Source: Streptomyces albipurpureus
Lineage (GTDB): Bacteria > Actinomycetota > Actinomycetes > Streptomycetales > Streptomycetaceae
DNA: 64,000 bases
Direction of reading: 5' to 3'
Assembly (NCBI RefSeq): GCF_023701525.1
Contig: NZ_JAMQAW010000070.1
Location: forward strand, 62,001 to 126,000
A program made the translations under genes and the position numbers. Shown here in pieces: positions 1 through 6,260 of this stretch; position 1 is the first letter of the stretch; each line of letters starts with the position of its first letter. The notes beneath the pieces were generated by a model that was not told where the DNA came from, ran no database searches, and worked only from the letters and a program-made list of their open reading frames with translations.

Positions 1-27
1 ATCGATGAGCGTGCCGCCCGAGGCGCC

Positions 28-300
28 ATGGACACCTTGGCCGACCGGCTCTTCGGCGATGGCTGGAAGGCCGGATACGCCTATGACAACAACGGCCCCG
101 ACTGGTTGGAGGTCGGCTCCCGCTTCGAGGACCCCGTCACCGGGGACATCGTCGCCGTGCAGTGGGGCAGCTCCCGCCAGATGCTGGTGATCGATGTGGA
201 GTCGCCCTGCGCCCGCATCCCAGGTGACCACCCGAAGGCCGCCGGTGGCCGGTTTGACTGGACGCCCAAGACCCCCTTCGCCGCGCCCGGAGTCAGCTGA
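28..300 (+). CDS. Hypothetical protein, possibly the end of a longer gene
   Basis: This is a short reading frame of 90 codons if it starts at the ATG at 28. The frame is also open to the left edge of the window, so it may be the C-terminal end of a longer protein. A GAGG lies four bases before the ATG, which would make a plausible ribosome site. The product is acidic and aromatic-rich, with no signal peptide, membrane segment or motif that I recognise. It is followed by about 150 bp without a gene and then by the convergent conservon P450. No function is assigned. Confidence 0.45.
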   Translation: MDTLADRLFGDGWKAGYAYDNNGPDWLEVGSRFEDPVTGDIVAVQWGSSRQMLVIDVESPCARIPGDHPKAAGGRFDWTPKTPFAAPGVS

Positions 301-452
301 GGCCCACCGGCGTCCAGAGCTGTGCCGGGGCGGGCCCGGGCAGCGGCGGAAGACCGGTTCAGCTGGATACCGGCCCAGCGAGGGCTACCGCGCGAGCGCC
401 GCCCGCTTCGTCACCACAGCGTGGGCGCTCCCGCACAGCCCGAGCGAGGGTG

Positions 453-1688
453 TCAACGGTTGAGTGCTCGGGGGGAGAACCGCACCGGCAGCGCGGTCAA
501 CGCGCGATGGAACGGGCCCGGTCGCCAGGTCAGCTGCCCCCGTGGGGTGACCAGATCGAGGTCGGGCAGCCACTGGGTCAGCCGTTCGATGGCCTCGGTG
601 GCGATCAGCAGCGTGTGGTGCTTCACCGGGCAGGCGTGCGGGCCGGCCGACCAGGAGAGGTGCGAGGCGTCATGGGGATGGTGGCCCCCCGCGTGCCGCT
701 GGTCCTGCTCGGCGAAGTAGGCGAGCGCACCGTAGGACACCACCACCGGAACGGCCTCGCGTACCCATACACCGTGGAAGCTCACCGGCTTACTGGTGTA
801 GTGAATACCGTAGTTGGACATCGGGGTCTCATAGCGGAGCACCTCCACCACCGCGTCCATCACCGGACGCGAGCCGCTGGTGAGGGTGGTGTAGTAGGCC
901 GGGTTGCCCAGGATGCGGGAGAGCGCGTTGGTCACCAGGTTCGCGGTGGGCTCATGGCCCGCGGCGAGGGTGAGGAAGACCTGCCAGGTCACTTCCTCCG
1001 CGGTGAGCTCCAGCGGATGGTTGAGCAGCCAGCTGGTGAGGTCGTTGCCCCGCTTGGCGGTCTTCCTGGCGACGAGCTCAACGACGTACCGCCCGTACTC
1101 CTGCTCACCGATGGCCGCTCGCTCACCGCCCTCCATCATCTCGCCGATCGAGTTGTGGAGCCGGTCGCTCTCACTGTCCGGAAGGCCGAAGAGGCTGTTG
1201 AAGACCCGGGCCATCAGCGGCCGGGCGTAGTCGCCGAGCAGATCGGCGCGACCGTCCGGGCTGAACCGGGAGACAAGGGTGTCCGCCGCCTGGTGCACCC
1301 GTTCGCGCAGGTCGTGCGGTTCGATGAGGGCGAAGGCGTCGACCAGCGTGCGGCGGTAGCGAAGGTGCTCCTGACCGTCGGCGAAGAGGGTGTTCGGCCG
1401 CCAGCGCATCATCCCCAGGACCGGGGAGTCCTCGGCGACCGTCACCTCCCAGGGGCGTGGATCGTGCGACCACGTATCGGGGTCGTGGAGCAGTTCCAGC
1501 GCGGCCCGGCGATCGACCACGATGTAGGCCGGCACACCGGGCGCGAGCTCGGCCCAACCGATCGGGCCCTGGGCCTTCAACCGCTCGTAGTAGCCGGCCG
1601 GATCGGCGGCGAAACCGTCCTCCCACAGCCGGACCGGGGCCGCGAGGGAGAAGGCGTCAGCGGAAGGGGCGGGGTAGGCGGCACACAT
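453..1688 (-). CDS. cvnE: Conservon cytochrome P450 (CvnE type)
   Basis: This 411-residue protein is a soluble actinobacterial cytochrome P450. Visible landmarks are the I-helix AAGHEPT (about 242-248), the K-helix ExxR as EVLR (282-285) and the heme-ligand region WSAGPHACP with Cys353. The residue after the cysteine is Pro rather than the usual Gly, and the region lacks the classic FGxG. Such deviations are known in the CYP156/157-like enzymes of conservons. The gene is last in a five-gene minus-strand operon and starts two bases after the cvnD stop. Conservon P450s are thought to act with the GTPase complex, but their substrates are mostly unknown. The CYP subfamily is not assigned. Confidence 0.9.
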   Translation of the reverse strand: MCAAYPAPSADAFSLAAPVRLWEDGFAADPAGYYERLKAQGPIGWAELAPGVPAYIVVDRRAALELLHDPDTWSHDPRPWEVTVAEDSPVLGMMRWRPNTLFADGQEHLRYRRTLVDAFALIEPHDLRERVHQAADTLVSRFSPDGRADLLGDYARPLMARVFNSLFGLPDSESDRLHNSIGEMMEGGERAAIGEQEYGRYVVELVARKTAKRGNDLTSWLLNHPLELTAEEVTWQVFLTLAAGHEPTANLVTNALSRILGNPAYYTTLTSGSRPVMDAVVEVLRYETPMSNYGIHYTSKPVSFHGVWVREAVPVVVSYGALAYFAEQDQRHAGGHHPHDASHLSWSAGPHACPVKHHTLLIATEAIERLTQWLPDLDLVTPRGQLTWRPGPFHRALTALPVRFSPRALNR

Positions 1689-1690
1689 CG

Positions 1691-2335
1691 TCAGTTGGAC
1701 TCCGGGCTCTGGCCATCGCGGGCTATCAGGTGCTGGACAAGGGCGAGCAGGGCATCGACGGAGGCATGGGGGTCCCGCGCGTCGCAGGTCACCATCGGGG
1801 TGTCGGGCTCCAGATCGAGCGAGGTGCGCAGTTGCTCATCGGTGTACTGCTGGGAGTCCGGGAAGGTGTTCAGCGCGACGGCGTACGGCAGCCCCGACTC
1901 CTCCACCAGACCCAGCACTTCGAAGGAGTCGTCGATGCGTCGGGTGTCCACCAGGACCAGAGCGCCGAGCGCGCCGTAGGAGATATCGCCCCACAGTGCG
2001 CGGAAACGTTCCTGTCCAGGGGTGCCGAAGAGATAGAGCACGATTCCCCCGTTCAGGGAGATGCGGCCGAAGTCGATGGCGACCGTGGTGGTGGTCTTGT
2101 CCCGCACACCGGCGAGGTTGTCCACGGATACGGACGCCTCGGTCAACTGCTCCTCGGTGTGCAGCGGGCGGATCTCGGACACGGAGTCGATCAGGGTGGT
2201 CTTGCCCACCCCGAAGGGCCCGGTCACCAGGATCTTCACCAGTTCACGGGCGCTGTCCGGCAGATGCAGGCCGTGGGAGCCCTGCGAACCACTCGCGCTT
2301 GCCGGCGCGCTAGAGCTTGAGGGCGCGGAGACCAT
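1691..2335 (-). CDS. cvnD: Conservon small GTPase (CvnD)
   Basis: This 214-residue protein belongs to the CvnD/MglA-like small GTPase family, the nucleotide-binding switch of actinobacterial conservons. The P-loop is GPFGVGKTT (39-47), preceded by a Ser/Ala-rich N-terminal extension. The switch II region reads FGTPGQERF, where Ras-type proteins have DTAGQE, and the base-specificity motif is a degenerate ALNTFPD in place of NKxD. Both changes are typical of the family. The start overlaps the 3' end of cvnC by 26 bp, which suggests translational coupling. The protein is expected to work at the membrane with CvnA (kinase-like), CvnB (roadblock) and CvnC (DUF742) in a complex resembling eukaryotic G-protein signalling. 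Confidence 0.93.
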   Translation of the reverse strand: MVSAPSSSSAPASASGSQGSHGLHLPDSARELVKILVTGPFGVGKTTLIDSVSEIRPLHTEEQLTEASVSVDNLAGVRDKTTTTVAIDFGRISLNGGIVLYLFGTPGQERFRALWGDISYGALGALVLVDTRRIDDSFEVLGLVEESGLPYAVALNTFPDSQQYTDEQLRTSLDLEPDTPMVTCDARDPHASVDALLALVQHLIARDGQSPESN

Positions 2336-3008
2336 CGGCGACTCTCTCCAACAGATCAGGACGAGGCTTGGCTGCGTAGGGGATCGGTCCTCGGGCGCTG
2401 ACCAGCCCCCGGTCGATGAGCTGAGCTGCGAGTACCCGCACCGCTGAGACGGGAAGTTCCAGGAGCGCCGCCGTCTCCACCACCGTCAGGGACCCGCCGT
2501 CCAGGATCTCCAGGAGGCTGCGTTGGGCGGCGGCGAGATCGGTCGGCAAGGGCTGCTGCCGCCTCTGGTACGGCGGTGGAGCCGCTGCCGGCGTGGGGGA
2601 TGGCGCGGGTGCGGCGGGCCGGGCTTCGGCATGTCCGGGGGGCAGCGGTACGCAATCGTCGGGCGAAAGCGGACTCCGCCCGAGGTAGCCGCCGCTGAGA
2701 GGGCCGGCGGGAGGACCGCCTGTCCTTGTCTCTCCATACCCAGGACACCCCTCTCTTACGTCGCTGACCTGCGAGTTCGGCCGCTCCCCCGGCTGCGGTG
2801 CGCGGTCCCGGGAGCCCGCTTCCCGGCCGGTGCTGTCGTCCGCCGAGCCGCTGGGCGAAGAACCCCCGGTTGAGGGAACGCTCCCCGAGCCGCCGACCAG
2901 ACCGGTCAGCACCGAAAGACGCTCCAGACTCCTTCGGCTCGGCCGTGCCTCCCCACCCGTCGACAGATACGCGGGGACCAGCGGCCGGCCGCCCCGGCGT
3001 CCGGTCAT
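2310..3008 (-). CDS. cvnC: Conservon DUF742 protein (CvnC) with a long internal linker
   Basis: This 232-residue protein has the two ends expected of a DUF742 winged-helix-like CvnC. The N-terminal segment is RPLVPAYLSTGG (about 8-19). The C-terminal helical segment runs from about 160 and includes LTVVETAALLELPVSAVRV. Family members are usually about 110-130 residues. Here about 110 residues of Ser/Gly/Pro-rich, low-complexity sequence separate the two conserved parts. The start codon overlaps the cvnB stop (ATGA), consistent with translational coupling. CvnC is proposed to bind its conservon partners and possibly DNA; that role is family knowledge and is not visible here. Confidence 0.88.
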   Translation of the reverse strand: MTGRRGGRPLVPAYLSTGGEARPSRRSLERLSVLTGLVGGSGSVPSTGGSSPSGSADDSTGREAGSRDRAPQPGERPNSQVSDVREGCPGYGETRTGGPPAGPLSGGYLGRSPLSPDDCVPLPPGHAEARPAAPAPSPTPAAAPPPYQRRQQPLPTDLAAAQRSLLEILDGGSLTVVETAALLELPVSAVRVLAAQLIDRGLVSARGPIPYAAKPRPDLLERVADGLRALKL

Positions 3009-3436
3009 GCGGGACCGGTGCCGTCGGCTCCGCGGGGCGCGGCGGTCATCGCCTTCTCGCCGAGCCGGGCCACCTGGGAGTGCACCCGGTGGGCGAGCAG
3101 GTCCAGCCGCACTTCGGGGTCGCCGAAGGCAGCCACACAGGTGCCGTGGCGCGTGGGCGCGACGAGGATGTAACCGAGGTCGGACTCGATGACCACCTGC
3201 CGAACCTCAGCGGTCTCCTCGTCGGCGAAGGCCGCGGCGGCGGTACGGCAGGCGCCCTGCACGGTGCTGGTGATCGCGGCCACCCGCTCGGCCGACGGCT
3301 GGGACAGACGATCCGAGTAGCCGGAGACCAAACCGTCCCTCGTGAGCAGAACGGCGGCCCGCACATGCGGTATCTCCAGGATGGGATCGAGTACCCATGC
3401 CGTGTCGCCTGTTTCGCGGGAGGTGCGGCTGGTCAT
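3005..3436 (-). CDS. cvnB: Conservon roadblock/LC7 protein (CvnB)
   Basis: This 143-residue protein has the roadblock/LC7 (MglB-like) fold typical of CvnB, including the segment AVLLTRDGLVSGYSDRL and a following helix with AERVAAITST. In this family the protein acts as a dimeric scaffold or GTPase-activating partner for the small GTPase CvnD. The length fits the family. It overlaps cvnA by four bases (ATGA) at its start and cvnC by four bases at its end, so the operon is tightly coupled. It has no signal peptide or membrane segment, so it is cytosolic. Confidence 0.93.
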   Translation of the reverse strand: MTSRTSRETGDTAWVLDPILEIPHVRAAVLLTRDGLVSGYSDRLSQPSAERVAAITSTVQGACRTAAAAFADEETAEVRQVVIESDLGYILVAPTRHGTCVAAFGDPEVRLDLLAHRVHSQVARLGEKAMTAAPRGADGTGPA

Positions 3437-5049
3437 CGGGGGTCGTTCCCTTCCAATTCGGCGACGGTGCGCCGTGGCTCGGCTGCTTCTTGTACGGGCT
3501 CGGCGTTGCGGGCGGCCATGGTCCCGGCCTGGAGCGCCCCAAGGGCCGCCGCCGACTCCTCCGGGGTACGGACGGGCGCATAGGGACGAGCCCTGACGGG
3601 TGTGTCGGCGCTGGGTGCGGGCCTGGTCCGTCGCCGGCGGCGGGGCAGCACCTGGTCGTCGCGATCACCGTCATGGGCGGCGGACGAGCGCACCGGCTCA
3701 TGGGTGCCGGGCTCGGCGAAGGCGCTGTGGGAGGGTGCTTCCTCGCCGTCGCCCGCGGGGCGCGCCGGTGCTCCCAGGGCCGGGGCCCGCTCGGTCGCGG
3801 GTGCTGGGGCCTGGGCCGAATCCCGGTCCGGTTGCGTCGCGGGCGGGTGGGCGGCCGACCTGGTCTCCGAGTTCCGCTGCGCCGGCATGGCGTCCAGGGT
3901 CGGACGTGCGGGGTCGGGGCCGACCTCTGCCGACTCGGTCGTGGCCGAACCCCGACGGGTGGAGTGCGCCGCGGCGGCGGCCGGTGGTCGCACGGTGGAG
4001 TCGATATGGCTCAGCAGATGGTTGTTGATCAGCAGCACCGCCCGCACCCCGCCATAGGGCGAGGGCGAGGAGAGATCCACGGTGAGATCGAACTGCCGGG
4101 TCAGCTGGCCGATCGCGGCCAATCCCATCCGCGGTGGATCGCCCAGCTCGGAGAGCAGGATCGGGTCGCTACCGGCCACCATGCGCTGGGCGTAGCCGCG
4201 TTCGTCCTGGGCCATCCCGACACCGGCGTCGTCCACGGTGACGGTGACCCCGTGGTGGGCGCGCTCCAGATTGACCGTGACCACGGTGTCCGGGGAGGAG
4301 TGGCGCAGTGCGTTGTCGAGGAGCTCGGCGACGATGATGGCGACGGGCTCAACGGCGTGCGACACCAGCGCCGTACCGTCTTCCAGATGGTTGCCGATCT
4401 GGATCCGGTGGTATCCGGCGAGCCGTGACTGGCCGCCGGTCACCGCGTCGACGAGATGGGACTCCTCGCGCGCGAGTCCGACCCATGCCCCGCAGACCAC
4501 GGCGGCGACCTGTGCGCGGCGCAGGGACTGCTCGTTCTCGTGGTCGAGAGCGAAGAGCGTTTCGGCCAGTTCCGGTTCGTCGTAACGCTGTTGGAGGCCG
4601 CGCAGTACGTCCTGGAGCCGATAGAGGCCCGCCTGGATTTCGCGGGTGGTGCCCCGCATCCCCGCTCGGGCGGCGGCATCCACCCGCTTGCGCTCCTGGG
4701 TCACCGCGGAGAGCAAGCCTTCCAGCACCTGGTTGAGGCCGGCGCCTAGGGCGCTGCCGGACAGCAGGTCGGGGCGGAGCGGTCCGGGCACCTGGATATG
4801 CGAGTGGACGGAGCTGGTTGCCGCGGCCGGTAGGCGTCGCTGAGCCAGATGTACCACTTCGGCGGTGATGGCGCGGGAGGTGCGGCCGACTTCCTCGCGC
4901 GCGGAGTCCAGATCGGAGCGGAGGGTGGTGATCTCCGCTTGCTGTCGCACGTGTTGACGGCGGGATCGTAGGAGCCCGCCCCCCAAGACGAACGCTGACA
5001 GGGTCCCGGCGGCCAGGCCGATGACGGCCAGGTCCGGTATCTCGATCAT
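3433..5049 (-). CDS. cvnA: Conservon sensor-histidine-kinase-like protein (CvnA)
   Basis: This 538-residue protein is the first gene of the conservon operon. An N-terminal membrane helix (about residues 8-28, AVIGLAAGTLSAFVLGGG) is followed by a coiled-coil or dimerisation region. The GHKL ATPase domain has the N box ELLDNALRHS (about 240-250), the G1 box VDDAGVGMA and the G2 region RMGLAAIGQL. The C-terminal 180 residues are low-complexity and rich in Ala, Pro, Arg and Glu. CvnA proteins resemble sensor kinases but have no dedicated response regulator; they recruit CvnB, C and D to the membrane. The start ATG at 5049 has CCCCGAGG upstream as a ribosome site. The leader contains a hairpin (5087-5104). 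Confidence 0.93.
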   Translation of the reverse strand: MIEIPDLAVIGLAAGTLSAFVLGGGLLRSRRQHVRQQAEITTLRSDLDSAREEVGRTSRAITAEVVHLAQRRLPAAATSSVHSHIQVPGPLRPDLLSGSALGAGLNQVLEGLLSAVTQERKRVDAAARAGMRGTTREIQAGLYRLQDVLRGLQQRYDEPELAETLFALDHENEQSLRRAQVAAVVCGAWVGLAREESHLVDAVTGGQSRLAGYHRIQIGNHLEDGTALVSHAVEPVAIIVAELLDNALRHSSPDTVVTVNLERAHHGVTVTVDDAGVGMAQDERGYAQRMVAGSDPILLSELGDPPRMGLAAIGQLTRQFDLTVDLSSPSPYGGVRAVLLINNHLLSHIDSTVRPPAAAAAHSTRRGSATTESAEVGPDPARPTLDAMPAQRNSETRSAAHPPATQPDRDSAQAPAPATERAPALGAPARPAGDGEEAPSHSAFAEPGTHEPVRSSAAHDGDRDDQVLPRRRRRTRPAPSADTPVRARPYAPVRTPEESAAALGALQAGTMAARNAEPVQEAAEPRRTVAELEGNDPR

Positions 5050-5422
5050 CGAATAGACCTCGGGGAGGGTGCTGGTCAGGGCTGTTGGGGCAGTGAGCTG
5101 CCCCAGTAGACACCGTTCCCGAGCGATCTCGGTAGGTCTAACCGCAAGAAATTGTGAAGTTGTGTTGCGGAAAGGGAACTTGTGATCGGATCGACTGATC
5201 GGTTGTCAGGTAAAGCGCATGGTGAGCGGGTGTTTTCGGCCGCCTATGGCTCATAGGCGCTGGAGAATTCTTTATGTGGAATCTGTCGGCGTGTACTGCC
5301 CCGGGTGTTGCTCGGGCTTCGCTCCGGGCGCCGGCGAGACCGCCGGGACACACCACGGCTGCGGCGGCCGTTCCCCCGCGCCGCCGCGGCCGTACTTCGT
5401 CATGCGCTCCTACGGTCTCCGG
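5050..5422. other. Intergenic region with conservon leader hairpin
   Basis: This stretch has no convincing gene and lies between the afsS stop and the cvnA start, both on the minus strand. It should hold the conservon promoter. On the minus strand, bases 5104-5087 form a 7-bp stem (GGGGCAG/CTGCCCC) with a four-base loop, about 40 bases before the cvnA start; it could be a leader attenuator or a terminator for read-through. An AT-richer patch at about 5140-5215 is the best place for promoter elements, but I could not settle on a -10/-35 pair. Confidence 0.5.
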
Positions 5423-5887
5423 TCAGAGCCTTGGAGGGGCGGGCGTGTGGTGGTCGCCCTGTGCCTTGGGTCCACCGTCCTTGGGCGGTGCGGGGGTGTG
5501 GTGGTCCAGAGTGCTGATGACGTCCCGCTGCGGTGCGGGCGCCTGGTGGTCGCCGAGCGTGGCCACCGCGTCCCTCGGCGGGGTCGGTGTGTGGTGGTCG
5601 CCGAGCCTTGCCACGGCGTCCCGAGGGGGAGCCGGTGTGTGGTGGTCGCCGAGCGTGGCCACCGCGTCCCGCGGAGGTGTGGGTGTGTGGTGGTCGCCCA
5701 GCGTGCTCACCACGTCCCTCGGCGGGGTCGGCGTGTGACGGTCCGCCTGGACCTGGGGCTCACCCTCGACGGGCGGTGCGGGTGTGTGGTGGTCCAGGGT
5801 GGCGATGCCATCCCGCGGTGGTGCGGGCGTGTGGTGGTCGCCCGTGGTGGTGATGTCTTCTGGGGCCTTGTCGTTCATGTCGCTCAT
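5423..5887 (-). CDS. afsS: AfsS-like antibiotic regulator with nine DHHTPxPP repeats
   Basis: This 154-residue protein begins MSDMNDKAPEDITT and consists of nine copies of a DHHTPAPP/DHHTPTPP motif, each followed by a short RDxVATL-type spacer, and one degenerate copy (DHQAPAPQ). This repeat type is the hallmark of AfsS (AfsR2), the small sigma-like activator of secondary metabolism transcribed under AfsR control. It lies directly downstream of the afsR homologue on the same strand, as in S. coelicolor, where AfsS is only 63 residues with a few repeats. The start was placed at the ATG at 5887 because GGGGGACGAG precedes it at good spacing; an in-frame GTG lies at 5899. How AfsS acts is unknown; it may touch the transcription machinery. 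Confidence 0.85.
   Translation of the reverse strand: MSDMNDKAPEDITTTGDHHTPAPPRDGIATLDHHTPAPPVEGEPQVQADRHTPTPPRDVVSTLGDHHTPTPPRDAVATLGDHHTPAPPRDAVARLGDHHTPTPPRDAVATLGDHQAPAPQRDVISTLDHHTPAPPKDGGPKAQGDHHTPAPPRL
5429..5839. repeat. Tandem repeat of about 45 bp inside afsS
   Basis: On the plus strand the region shows a recurring GTGTGGTGGTCGCC-containing unit of about 45 bp. The repeat is coding: each unit encodes one DHHTPxPP repeat of the AfsS-like protein on the minus strand. Units four to six are the most alike, which suggests recent expansion by slippage or unequal crossover. Spacers are not constant and the repeats are translated, so this is not a CRISPR array. Confidence 0.85.
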
Positions 5888-5906
5888 CTCGTCCCCCACT
5901 GGGTTT

Positions 5907-5972
5907 GCCTTTCTGTGAACCAGAAAGGCCTTCCGCCCGGAGACTCCCCCGAGGGTCGCCGGACGGAAGGCC
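5907..5972. promoter_or_regulatory. Two hairpins in the afsS leader
   Basis: Just upstream of afsS the sequence contains a perfect 9-bp stem GCCTTTCTG/CAGAAAGGC with a five-base loop (5907-5929). A second stem, GGCCTTCCG/CGGAAGGCC, spans 5928-5972. The two stems share two bases at 5928-5929, so they may be alternative or stacked structures. They sit between the putative AfsR site (6066-6087) and the afsS start. They could influence afsS mRNA stability or translation; this is inferred only from the sequence. Confidence 0.55.
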
Positions 5973-6065
5973 GAGGACCCTCACTCTCCCCCCGGAGAGG
6001 TGATGGGCCCTGCGCGATCCGTCTGCCCCCCGACGCGACGGATCGACTGCACTGGAGCATGTCTG

Positions 6066-6087
6066 ACGGGCATAAACAATCGATGAA
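6066..6087 (-). promoter_or_regulatory. 11-bp direct repeat resembling the AfsR/PhoP site of the afsS promoter
   Basis: Read on the minus strand, GTTCATCGATT (6087-6077) is followed directly by GTTTATGCCCG (6076-6066), an 11-bp-spaced direct repeat. AfsR is known to bind the afsS promoter over its -35 region, and PhoP binds overlapping GTTCA-type 11-bp repeats there. The position, about 180 bp upstream of the afsS start and between afsR and afsS, fits that role. The match is by eye. Confidence 0.55.
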
Positions 6088-6260
6088 CGGCCTGGCAGGA
6101 GCGGTCAGGGCGCTCGCCGCCGACGGGTGCGGCCACGATCGCGCCACGACAGGGGCCCGGTTCAACACCGGTCGAACCCCGCCCGGCCCCCCGTCCCGCG
6201 TTCGGACGGTGCTCGCCGAGTCCCCTTCGACCGGCGGGTCAAACGTACGTCCCTACAGTC

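Noticed and set aside
450..1979. A 509-residue plus-strand protein opposite the P450
   Set aside because: It is the GC-rich shadow frame of the P450 and cvnD genes, whose motifs are clear.
5429..5839. CRISPR-like or non-coding tandem repeat
   Set aside because: The periodicity is that of a translated peptide repeat in the AfsS-like gene, with a good ribosome site and AfsR upstream.
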